From: Zygnema cylindricum
Taxonomy: Eukaryota > Streptophyta > Zygnematophyceae > Zygnematales > Zygnemataceae
Length of the DNA: 62,000 bases
Reading direction: 5' to 3'
NCBI GenBank assembly: GCA_037447655.1
Contig: JBBHKE010002493.1
Coordinates: 1 to 62,000, forward strand
Within the stretch, counting starts at the first letter, position 1. Each line of letters starts with the position of its first letter. The notes beneath the pieces were generated by a model, which saw only the letters and a program-made list of their open reading frames with translations, was not told the DNA's origin and searched no databases. Position numbers and translations under genes: made by a program. Of the stretch, positions 39,220 through 51,400 are shown piece after piece.

Positions 39220-41799
39220 ATTCGTAACAAGGAAACGAGGAGAAGGTCTGCGGGAGGCCGCACAGGCTGGGAAGCCGGGGCCCGGGGGGGGAGGGAGGGG
39301 AGGGGAAGGGAGGGAGGGAGGGGAGGGAGAGGGATTGTACGGACAATCACATCGCTGCTTCGAAGTTTCCTTTCGTATCGTGAATCGAGTCAAGATCGTA
39401 TCGGCATCGGTCCAAAATTGCTTCTTACATCTTTGGAATATGGTACGGTATACAGTACTGTACTGTGGTGGTCTGTACTATATCGTACGGTGTAGTAGAG
39501 CAAAATCCGTACTAGGATGTGTTCTATGGTACTAAGGAAATATAATCAACACATGAGCTTTTGTCTTTTCGATGTGGTGGTGTGCACTGTGCTGCTCTGC
39601 CCATTCTTTCATGAAGCATGCTTGATGATTTATTTACGAAAACTGTTTAACTATTTATCAACACTGTTTTTACTTTTTAGTTTTTAGTACTAGTCATTAA
39701 CTTCGTTTCAGAACACAACCATATTAGCGGCACTAATTCTACGAGTGATTGAGAAGCCCTTGTGAGAAAACTGTACGGAGGATATGAAGACATATATTGA
39801 TTTGCGGAATTTCAGTTAGGGACATTGTCACGAGTGGGGATTTTAAGTTTGTTTTTGAGTTGCGCAAGCTTTGTGTTTTCCTTCTCATGGATCCATTTTG
39901 CTGGTGAAGCTTCCGTGTACTGTAGTAATGTGAAATTGTTTCCTTGGAAATGTGTATTTTGAATGAATGGTTGGGAATTGTAGCTGTAAATGAATGTTTT
40001 ACTTCTGACCTTACTGCACGAGTAATTTCATTAAGACCATAACCGATGTTAACAATGAAACACCAACATTCTGGATTATATAAAATACCAAACCGAATGA
40101 CGATCATTTTTCTCGACTACATTCATTCATTCATTCATTCTTCTTTTTTTCTGCAAATTGCTTCCTTCAGTGTGTATCAGTGTACAAACATACGACCATA
40201 TGCAACATCCATGTGCATTAAAATATAGTATACAGCAGTTCGAACAGAGTCCATTTTACATCTCCAGTTTACAAAATGGGCTTGAAGATTGGTAAGAATG
40301 AACGCTCAATCGATTCTTCGTATTGATGTCATCCATGTGGCAAAACAGATTGCATATCCATGGAAGAGAGTGGGTTTATACCACGTGTAAAGTCAGACAG
40401 TCTGAAGATGTAAGAATAGAATGATAAGCGTTCAAAACTCTGAGAACACACACAGTATACAGTTCATAGACTTGACTGCTCTCTCTACTTTTAAATCAAT
40501 GATCGACAGCAATTAGTTAAAACTGCCTTTACGAGAAATGTTAGAGGGACAACACGATATGTGCAGCCAATTACATAGAACATGCGCAGATAGCAAACGT
40601 TTGTATTTTCCAACACTTCAAACTCAAACTTTTACTCTGAGAACAGACGGGATTTGTTTTGGAGGTCACTCAGTTTTTCGCAACAAGTACTGTTGCGTGC
40701 ATTTACTAAACTTGTTTTTTCTCTGTGATCAACATTGGCAATTACACCCATCCTTTTCAGGATACCGATGATTTTTGCAAATGTCTCTCTGAGGTTTTCC
40801 AAGACAATTACCTTATGCTACACTAAATGACGAAATTTGCTACAATGATAACTGTTAGCATTCATAATAGTAGTAATTTCCTGCCGACGTCTTTTGGCCA
40901 CTGATCAGAATATAATGCATTACAACTCACAAAACTTATTCCTATACCAAGAAAAAGAGAAAAAGCCAAATCATTCGACACTGAAATAAGATCAGCAACA
41001 CTATACCCCGCGTTAATCTTTCCTACATTGTCATACCCAATCACAGATGCTTGTTATCACCACCATGATAGTCACAAGAGCTAACATTTTAGGAAAAAGC
41101 CTCAGACTTTCGGTTAAGTTTAGGGATATGGATACAACTAAAATCAGTTTGCTGCTATATTAAGTACTTCATCAAGGTTTGCACAGATACCTGACTCTTC
41201 AACACAATTGGGGTCCAAACACGATTCACCTGATTGCACAATTCAATCATCTTTAAATAAAAACCACAACAAGGACCCACATTCCCAAATAGATATCAAA
41301 AATGTACAAACTTTTGCTGATATCCGAAAATATACAGAACACTAAAATCCTTCAGTTTCGTAGGAAACTGCCCTCTTTTTCCATAAAACTACTCCTAAAA
41401 AAGCCTCCTCCAAATCCAGTCCAATTCCAACTTGACAATTTATAAGTCGAAACTATATATCCTTCTCAATCAAAGTTAAAAAAAGAGACCACACCAGAAG
41501 AAAAACCCAATTAAGTCACCAAATAACTCCACTCAAATCTTTAGACGATCCCATTCCCTTTCGACCACTACTTATACTTTCACCAACTAAGTCACAATTT
41601 CATCAATGAAACTAGTTCCCTGAAGACTCATTTCAAGGACATCAACAGCAATCCCTCTCTCTCCTCTCCCTCTCCCCTCTCTCTCCATACAAAGCAAACT
41701 CTCCAGCCATTTCAAAGCATTTATTACTGATAACCGACTGTTTTCAGCCATTTTAACAGTTTTCAATCACCATTTTCTATCAGTTGGTAGCGAGAAAAT
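39220..41799. other. Region between the exonuclease 5' end and the CP12 3' end
   Basis: The first 130 bases are GGGAGG-rich (C-rich on the gene strand), a probable 5' untranslated or core promoter region. A TACAGTACTGTACTG palindrome lies at about 39,451. An ATTC microsatellite lies at about 40,121. Otherwise 2.4 kb without a supported gene; the part just below 41,800 is CP12 3' flank. Confidence 0.4.
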
Positions 41800-42534
41800 T
41801 TAATCTTCGTAAACTCGGCACTCATCAGTCTCAGGGTTATCGGCACAGAAAGCCTCCAGTGGGTCACTTGAGGTTTGTGCTTTCAATTTTTGGTCGGCAG
41901 CTTCCGCACTAATTTCCTCGATCTCGTCCCACGCAGCGGCGCACTCTCCAGTGGATCCCTCCTTGCAAACTTCGGTGGCTGCGGCGATTTTATCACCGAT
42001 ATCCTCGCCAACCTGAGGATACAGAGATAAAGAGATAAGAGAATAATAAAGAGATACAGAAAAATAAAGATAGATACAGAGAAAAGGAGAAAAAAAGATA
42101 CATGGATACAGAGAAAAGAAGAGAGAGATAGAGTTACAGAGATACAGAGATAAAGAGATACAGAGATAACAGAACGAGAGAGCAGAGGATAGACGAGAGA
42201 AACAAAGATAAAATAAAAAAAAGGGTAATGTTAAACACGGACGAAAGAGAAGAAGTAAAAAGTAAAACATGTAAAAACAGCATTAATAGTAATGACAGTA
42301 AAATTTAAAATAACATTTAACGATAATTAGACCAACAATTAGGGTAGAAAAAAAAAATACCTTAGGGGCAGCGGCATTGACCACAAATCGGCTGCCGCGA
42401 GACTCTCTCCTCAATGCCAATTTCACCGAAAACTTTTGACGCAAAATTGTTGGCTGCCCGGGAATCACGGTCAGCTCCTGAGAAGACAAAATAGCGGCAG
42501 AGACACCGACAGTCTGGCAAGCCAAGGAAGCCAT
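41800..42534 (-). CDS. CP12: CP12, chloroplast Calvin-cycle linker protein
   Basis: Two exons, 42361-42534 and 41800-42012, join in phase 0 to 128 residues. The first encodes a Ser/Arg-rich chloroplast transit peptide. The second encodes the mature CP12 almost entirely: two Cys in EVCKEGSTGECAAAWDE, the conserved AWDEIEEISAEA stretch, and a C-terminal Cys pair in FCADNPETDECRVYED. CP12 is a small disordered protein that, when its two disulfides form in the dark, tethers GAPDH and phosphoribulokinase into an inactive complex; thioredoxin reduction in light releases them. Length and cysteine spacing are normal. The terminal YED replaces the usual YDN-like ending. The intron is CT-rich on the gene strand. 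Confidence 0.96.
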
Positions 42535-43056
42535 TTCTTTTAAACTGAAAGAAACGAAATATGTTTATATATCTGCATAAGGAAAAAAAGAAGCGGAAAA
42601 GAACAGAGAAACAAAATACAGTGCGGATGAGAAAGGTTTGAAAAAAAAGGTGCAACAAGGGCACAAAAAAAAAAAAAAAAGGTTTCGGACCATTTAATAA
42701 TTCTAAAAAATCAGTAACAAAAAAGAAAAAAGAAAGGAAACGAAAAAAGATTTGAAGGTCGTTCAAAATTTCCCAGAGCCTATGCTTTAAAGAAAGCATC
42801 TAAAATAAAAAAGGTCGTCTCTCCCTCTCTCTCCCCCTCCCCCTCCCCCTCCCTCTCTCCCTCTTTCTCTCACTGTCTCTCTCTCTCATACAACTAAGGT
42901 TCCAATCTCCTCTCTCTCATCCCTATTCTCTCCCTCTCATTAAACTCTCCCCCATTTCCACTCACACCCATTTCCCACTCCATCGCCTCACCCCACCTCC
43001 TTTGAAACATTCTTTCTTCCCTGCCATATCGCCCACCCTACCCGCCTCCTCCCCTC

Positions 43057-43106
<50 letters not shown>

Positions 43107-44470
43107 CCATATCCCCCGCCTGTCCCTCCTCCACCCTAGCCCTATCCCTCGTCCCTCCCCACTCCTCCCTCCCTCCCTCCGTTCTCACCACTCCTTCTCC
43201 TTCCCTCCCCTCTTTCCCTCCTCCCTTTCCCTCCCTCCTTCCCTCCCTCTCCCTCCCACCTCTCTCTCCTCTCTCACCCCCCCTCTTCACAAGCCCTGTG
43301 AACCTCCACCACTATCTCTTCCCCAACAAAAAAAAAATACAAAAAAAAATACAAAAAAGGACGTAAGTCCCATACAGCTTACATAATCCTTTCTTCGTCA
43401 AATGGGAGACAGAAAACGACAGACTAGTAGAAAAATAGAGATAGAGAGACAATGAGAAATTTGCAAAAACTATAATATAGGGAGTTGAAAGAAAATGGAA
43501 AATATAAGGGAGGGAAAAGCGAATTCGAGAACCGAGCCGAAGCTGAACCCCCGAAACTTCGCTTCATCGGGGGTTTAAACTTTTGGGGAGCTTCCGGGCA
43601 GTTTCGGCAGCCTAGCGCCCGATATTTTCTGGACGGACGGAGTCGTACGGATGAAAGGAAGCGGGCAGAGAACGTTTTGTACTTTTGTTGCAGGCGGAAA
43701 AGGTTATTTTCCGGGCAGGTGAGAACAAAATGACAGAGACCGGGCAGTGGTTCGGAAAACAAGAAGAAACGGAAAAGACAAAAAAAAATGTCATGCGAAA
43801 ACTTTCAGAGAATCTTTTCTTGGCGACCTTAGTACGAATATATGTACGGTCAAATGTACAGTACTGTACTGTACCAGTTTGATTGAGTAGCAGGTACGCT
43901 AAACAAGGAGGAAAATAAAGTGTTAATATTAGTAAATGTCGAATCTTATTTTTTGCGTGCGAATAAATAGACTGCGTATAATAGAATTATTAAGTGGAGT
44001 ACACTTATACACCGTATATCACGTATTCAATTATCCGATACATACTGCACAGCTATTGGCCAATTTTTAAAGCTGATTTATGTAACTTCTAAAATTGACA
44101 ATTTCGTACAAGAGCGCCCCTGTCCTTTACTTAATATTATTTTCCGGGCAGGTAAAATATCCGGAACATGTCGAGTACTTCTGTCGAGATAAACAAAAAA
44201 CAAAAGAAAAACAAACACAATCACAAACACAAACACCAAAAAGAAAAAAAAGAAAAACAAAAAAACGAGTTTACTTGCTGCAGTTGATGTGGCCTGGAAT
44301 TCCGTGCGCCATTCATGTGGTCGCTTTTGTCCTACGTGGCAGATATTCTGCTTCTGGCCGGCCGTCTGAATCCATTGTGGCACTTCGACGTTCAAAAATA
44401 TCTCCCAGCCGACAACTTGCCGCCACGTTGTCATGAAAAAATCTTGTTTCAAATATCTCAGCGGCCATTG
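42535..44470. other. CP12 upstream region
   Basis: From about 42,810 to 43,300 on the + strand are TCTCCCTC runs, including (TC)n at about 43,060-43,102; this is GA-rich on the CP12 strand. A GTACAGTACTGTACTG palindrome lies at about 43,857. No gene was recognised. Frames at 43,424-43,762 lack any family signature. Confidence 0.4.
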
Positions 44471-44478
44471 GTTGAAAC

Positions 44479-44783
44479 CATAGTTCAAAAGTAGGCGTTT
44501 TTATGGTAGGCCTTTGGTCGGCGCCTTTATCGTAAGTTGTGTTATGGGCTTTTCCTGTGATCTTCTTAGATCGCTACTTTGATCAGCGACCGTCCGATCT
44601 TATGAATCTGACGGTGTAAATAAATTTTTTTTGTCCGAATGTTTTAATTGGTCCAATTTTTGATCCGAATGTTTTAATTGGTCCGAACAGGTACGAATAC
44701 AATATGGGTCTTAAGGTCATATTGTATGTTTTTCATACATAGGCATATTGTATGGGCCTACTTTCACCTACTTTTGAACTATG
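44479..44783. mobile_element. Short inverted-repeat MITE, family F copy 2
   Basis: 305 bp with near-perfect ends CATAGTTCAAAAGTAGG on both sides, flanked by the 8-bp duplication GTTGAAAC (44471-44478 and 44784-44791). It is in inverse orientation relative to copy 1 at 20463-20738. It differs mainly by a short internal duplication of GAATGTTTTAATTGGTCC. Confidence 0.85.
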
Positions 44784-44791
44784 GTTGAAAC

Positions 44792-46341
44792 CGCAAATTT
44801 CGCGTTCAACACATAAACCTACCTGACAAAAATACAAAAGCCGGTCACCAGAAAGTACATATAATGTACTTTTTATGTACTGTGATATTGATAATGTGAG
44901 TACATTCTAGAACGTTTCGTACTTTTACACTTTTGTCGTGTCCGTCCCGTCAATTTTACGATTTGCTGGGGACGACGAAAATCGTGGCCGTCCGCAACAT
45001 TATTGACACGTGTAATGAACTGGATATACGTGAATCTAAAATTCAGGATTCCGATTTTTGGCTGTCAGCCGAAACGTGCGGACGAGTACTTTGACAAATC
45101 ATGCACGGTACGGATAAATAATTGTAAAGAAAACTCCTATATGGACTCCCCAAACTGCTAAATCAACTTCACATAAGCCGTACGAAAATGTACACTTTCA
45201 AGACACCTCACTGCGTTTTAGCCTTTGGGGGATGTCCAGCCAACCCCTTCAACAAGTCTGCACTCGTACGGACGGTAGCTATCAGCATCTCTGACAGCGC
45301 GCGTGGGAGGGCCGCCAACCGTTGGAAGTACAGATAATTTCGATAGGTCTGGTGACGTGGCAGTTAGCCGATTTCAGTTTCTTACAGCATGGACGAATCG
45401 AATCGACTATTTGGTGCCAAGGCATCATTTTGGTTTGTGAGAATAACATCTGTTGTACGGTGAACCGGCTAGCAAACCAAGTTCAGTAAACTGAATGAAC
45501 CAAAGAATGAAAGGTCTTTTCTCATAAAGTCATTGGATAAAAATGAAAGTGTTGCTACTTATCTTCCAAAACACCATATGTATACATGGATCTAATGTTT
45601 AGACGTTAATGCTAGGCCGTGTGACAGTATATGGATGGATGGTAGTTGATACAACAACAGATTTACCTCCATTAGGTCTTTATCTAAGTAGGGTGACAGT
45701 TTGTGGTAAGAAGCATAGGAGCCTCTAGCTACCAACACGTTAGAAAATAATCACATATGTCTATAGGTAATGATTAGACCACCACTATGGGATCAGGTGA
45801 GATGTTATGACATCTATGTTTAAGGATTCTTGTTTCGTCAAATTTGTCTTTAAAGTTATATCGCTATTATGCGAGCTTCAATTCCATTCCACGTCTCCAT
45901 ATTTTTCTTCTTTGATTTGTGCATTCATTATTGTCGATTTACATGGAATAAAAATAGATTTTTGCACTTAGTAATGATGCTTGGATCACTCGCTTTGTTG
46001 GCTATCGGATTATAATATGTAAAAAAAAGAAAAAAAAAAACTTTGCCGATCGCAAACTTTTTACCTTTTCTAATAGCGACGCATTAAAGCTATCGTAAAA
46101 AATCTTTCCTTATAAAACTGGTGTAAGGAGATGTGGCTTCGGAGCCGTAAATCTGTAAAGACTTTGTCGATGACGACAAACATCATCTGATATCAGTGGC
46201 GTGGATAGAGATATCCTAATAGAGTCACCTAAAGAATAATCGGGCCACCAGTAGGGTTTCCCTTTTCTTAAAGGAGATTGTGGTTTTTACGTGGCGTATA
46301 TGTATAGCTCTAATTTGGGTACATTTTTCCAGTGTAGCCGG
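44792..46341. other. Intergenic, no gene seen
   Basis: About 1.5 kb, GTAC-rich on the left and ordinary AT-rich sequence on the right. No supported exon, RNA gene or complete repeat was recognised. Confidence 0.4.
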
Positions 46342-46747
46342 TAGTGTTGTATATCAGTGGCCAAACCGATATGCCCCTTTTTTTGGCCTACCGATAATCG
46401 ATATATTGGCACGATATATCGGTACTGGTGTTATCGCGATAAAAACCGATAAATTATTGATTAATTATCGATTTTTGTCGCGATAACACCGATAACTATG
46501 GCGATAATTGTACCGTTCAAACTATACAACTGTACAGTTTATTCCGTTGTACTGAATTGTCGTTCCTCCGTTACACAGAGTACGGACCAGATTGTCATAC
46601 GTGGCATGCCACGCATATACAATGAAAAATAGCGTACTATATTTATTTACACTTAATCGCCGATAAGGAATTTGTTGGTTGCGGTGCGATATATCGGGAC
46701 CACTCACCGTTTGACAACCGATAACTATCGCCCGATACACAACACTA
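46342..46747. mobile_element. Degenerate hAT-like element, family B copy 3
   Basis: About 406 bp with ends TAGTGTTGTATATCAGT and CGATACACAACACTA and internal TATCGCGATAA arms like the other family B copies. The flanking octamers do not match, so it is older than, or rearranged relative to, copies 1 and 2. Confidence 0.7.
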
Positions 46748-48496
46748 GTTAAATGAATATCGCAACTTAAGTTATTAAAATGACCGGTTTGATATTGGAA
46801 CCCTGGTTGCACCCTAAAAATTTTGAGTGGGCATGGTGAACAACATGATGCACTCTTTATTGTTTGTTAGCGTAAAAAAATAGTTAGTGTATTAGTTAGA
46901 TATGAAATTTACTAGTAGTGTAAAATGATACTTGGCGTATTGGTTGGATATGAAATCTAGTGTTAGTGTAAAAAAATTGAGTATTGATGTGAAGAACGTT
47001 TATCACTATTCAGAGTTAAAAGGATAACGAGTGTTATTGCGGAATAATACAAATTTAAGGTTCGAGGATGTGAATGCTCGCTTTCCTTTCCTTGTGTAAG
47101 TGTTATTAACACTAATTTGCGATCTTTTTTCTTTTATTGTTGCTAATAATCATGCCTGACGTAGCCTTTTATGCTCTTTTATAGAAAGAGAAGTCTTTTA
47201 TCTTTCAATGCAAGAAATCTAACATCAAATGTTGTCAATGTGACACCTCACATCACTATTTGTGTAAAGAATTGTTATCGTTGAAAGCAGTAATAATATA
47301 AACACCATTAATTAACGGTTGGTAAACGTGGGTCATTTTGAGCCGCTTAGTAAAATAGTGTTATTAACACTGATGTATGATTTTGGGATTGAAAAAAACC
47401 CACTTCAAAACATTCATATTTGTGTGAGATTATTTGTACTATTGTTCTTAAACATTCAACCTTTGTACTTTATGTTGGATTATTGTGGCAACGACTGTTA
47501 TTCAGACAGTGTGTTGTTATGGGCTTATATTTTCTTGTCACAACTTTGTACATTATTGTATTATTTTGCACTACACCGCCCATCGTTATTAGAGTCGATA
47601 ACACTAATTCGGTTGCAACTTTTTTTGGCCGAAAATCATAAAATCGCCAACAACAGTATTACAAGAAGTAGGGAGTGGTGTCCGAAGTAAGTCCTGTACA
47701 ATTTGCCACGTCTCCTTGCACTAAATTAGTATTATATTGTCTATTATCACCACATCAACACCATTAAATGATTAAGGCTAATAAGGATGGGCAGTGTTCC
47801 TGACAGTTGTGTATCTCCAAGTTTGCTTGATTATTTCTTATTATGAATTACCCAGTAGTTAACAGGATAATGTTTACACTATTTACTTGCTGAAAACCGA
47901 CCACACAAAGAACAATAAAAAGCTTATTAGTAACGAATTCCCTTAACCACTTCCTTTTTTGTTTGCATGTTCCATTCATTTTCATATTTTTCTCAAATTA
48001 TAGCTCTTCGTTTTTATTTTTTTATGCCATTATATTGATACTAATTGGGCAGCAAAATCCAAATACAGTAAGAAACTTGAGAGACTTGATTAATCCATAA
48101 AAAACGGGCAATTTAAAATTAACAGAACGTTTAACAACTGAATTAAATCACAATAAACGGGTACAATGTTGAATTAAAAGGAATTTAAAAGCAATGCTCA
48201 TAAATTATAGGCCGTGGCATAGAATACACAAATAGTTAAAACTATAAGTTCACCTCAAAACCTTTAACTGAATCGATACATATAACCTAACAACCGCAGA
48301 ACCAAGCCAAAATAAAAGGAGGATCACAAATGTAAATTGGTACCAATATCCTGTACCGCAAAAATTACATGTGGACAAACGTACAATTTTAACAATCTAT
48401 CGTTTTTATCAATTCTGTCGATTTTATAAACTCTGTCGATTTACCTAGTCTCTCAAATTTGTCGATTCTATCGATTTTGTCGATTTTAAACCTTAA
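46748..48496. other. 3' flank of LTO1 and intergenic DNA
   Basis: Near 46,866-46,975 a ~55-bp unit occurs twice. At about 47,573 a CACCGCCCATCGTTATTAGAG word is a lone end of the TA-flanked families. No gene was supported. Confidence 0.4.
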
Positions 48497-51400
48497 TCAT
48501 TTCAAAAATTTGGAAACATCAAAATTGGAAGCCTGAGCTAATTGCTCCAAATCTTGTTCTCCGGAAAGAATCTGCAATTTATCGTCCCCCCTCAGTAAAC
48601 AAACAAAAACACATAATACGAAAGTGACAATTTCACAAAAGAAATAAAAAAAGAACTACTAGACAGTTTTTCAACAACGAGGAAGCCTTCAATGATATTA
48701 TTATAATAATTCGAGCTTACGGAAAACAAAAACAAAATTAGAAGAGCAGATTTGACTTAGGAATGTTCTATAATAGGTCAAGAATGCTTCTCTATTTTAA
48801 ATACAATTGTAAAAATAATAAAGTTTGCAAAAATTTAAACTAATAATAATAGAAAATTCCCAATTTCTCGCTGTAATAGCAATAACCCTTTATTGCCCCC
48901 ATCTATAAACCAAACATATCAACCCACAAAAAAATAATAAAATACCACAAAAACAAAAATTATAAGGCAGTGCCATATTTACCCATAGTGTCATTTTAGA
49001 GGCAATACCAATTAATAACAGGAACAAAATTCCTTTTTTCCAGCTTAAGAAAAAGGATGTCAATAGGTTCTCTCGTGCAAAATTTTCTGCTTTTCTTTAC
49101 TATGTAACCAATTTGAAAAAGAAGAATTCAACATTTAAATTACGATAAGTCAATTATACAAATCCCACACAATATTATGGACCGAGGAAAACGAGTTTGA
49201 CAGGCGAACCACGGTAGATATCAATGTCATACTTAACTTTAATAGCAATGTAACAATTCATCATATCATAAGAAATTTCAAGATTACCTTCATAATTTAA
49301 TGAATACCGAAAAAAGCGAGTTTGGAAGGGCAAACAAAATATGAACTCTCCTAGCAACCCACGGTCACTATTGGTTTCATAATCAACTTTGATATTAATA
49401 TCATAAATAAACTCATTATTAATTTCATAATCAATTAAATAACTGGCAATTTACAACCCACGTCTTGATATTCGCATCCAAATTAAAAGTAATTTCATAA
49501 ATAAATTCATAGCCAATCTCAAAATCAAATTCATATTTGAGTTTAATATTTTACTATCACAATAAATCTTATAAATCAAATAATTAATAATTTAATATTA
49601 TCGTAATAATTTAATTAAATACCTGTCCATTTACGACCCACGTGGGAAAACCCTCGATTTTTGCATCCACACAAGCTTCTGCGATTTTGACTCCTCGACG
49701 ATATCCCTCCGGATAACACTCCACATACTCCACTATTTTCATGGCTTGTTGCCCAAACATCTATAAAAATAATGATAATAATTATAAAAAACGAAAAAAA
49801 AATGAAAAGGCGATTAGAGATGAAAATATTAAACAGTCGTTTACAATTTCAGTTTGGATAGAACTCCACATATCCCACTAATTTCCTGGTTTGTTGTCCA
49901 AACAACTATGGAAATAACAACAACAACGATAACAACAATAATAACAATAACTAATCAATTTAATATTATCCATGGAATCCATTTTTCTGAGCTTTTATTA
50001 GCTCCAAACTCTCTACTACTATTTTCATGGCTTATTGTCCAAAAATCTATGGAAATAATGATAATAACTAAAAAAAAAAAAAAAAATGGTGACTTGAGAC
50101 AAAAATATTAAACAGTCATTTACAATTTAATTCGGATAAAAGTCCACATATCCACTGTTCTATTTTCATAGCTTTTTGACCAAACATATATGAAAATAAT
50201 AATAAAAAAAAAAACAGTTTGAATTAATCCATGAAACCCATTTTCTGGGCTTTAACTGGCTCCAAGTTCTCTTCTGGTTTCATGCTTTCCTGTCCAAACA
50301 TCTATGGAAAAAGTAATTAACAAAAAAAATAAAAATGGAAAGGCGAAATAGAGACAAATTAAGAAATGTTTTCTGTTAGACTTTTTGATTAAAACTTTGT
50401 CAATATTTTTGTTAAAATTTTGCACTGAAAGTTTGTAAAAAATTTCGAATGGCGAAACAAACATGTTTATTAAATAACAAATGCTTTCTGTAAAAAATTT
50501 AATTCAAATTTTTGTTAAAAAATTGGGTATAAGATTTCTGATAGAATTTTCCAATTCTCACCTGTTTTTGCTCATAACAGTGAGAACACCAAAATGCTCC
50601 GTACATTTTCGCCCCAATCGACTTTAAATGTTTTGCGAGAGAAACACTTATTTCTGTCGAAACTGTTGATATTTCCGGTTCTATGGGAGGGAGATCGATT
50701 TCATTTGAACTGCATAAAATAAACCACACATAAAACTACTTATATAATTATAACTACTACTGAAAAAAACTAGACAACTTATTCTGAATAATCACATCAA
50801 ATCAGTCGATTTATCGATTTAACCAAAACTCTAAAAACCGAATGATACTGAAATTCAAACATGGCAGCGCATTGAAACTTTGAATACACACCACTTTTTC
50901 ACAAAATTATTCCAAAATTGTTTCAAAATTGTTTTGAGGCATCCACTTCTTTTCCCTTTTAACTCTTTTTGTTTTTATTTCTTTTCCATTTTACGTCTTT
51001 CCAAGTGTATTACTTATCAAAAACCGCCCAAAGCTCATACAACAACAACACTACCTCCAAAAAAATAAAAAATTACATGACCCAAACTCGTATAAAAAAC
51101 ACTAGAAACAAAAATGCACAGAAAGACACCAGGGCATCCATCACATACAAAATATAAAAAACCATTCAAGATAAGTTACCCAAATTTTGGAGTTATTTCC
51201 ATTTTATTTCTATTCCCCTTACTCCTATAACCATCCATACAAAATAAGCTACCCTCCCATTAATTTGGAACTATTACCAAATGTTTTCTAATTCCTTTAC
51301 CTCTACACCAATCCATACAATATAAGTTCCCCAAATTCTGAAATTATCAAAAAAAAATCTATTCCCCTACCCAGATAACAATTCAATCAAGATAAGTTAC

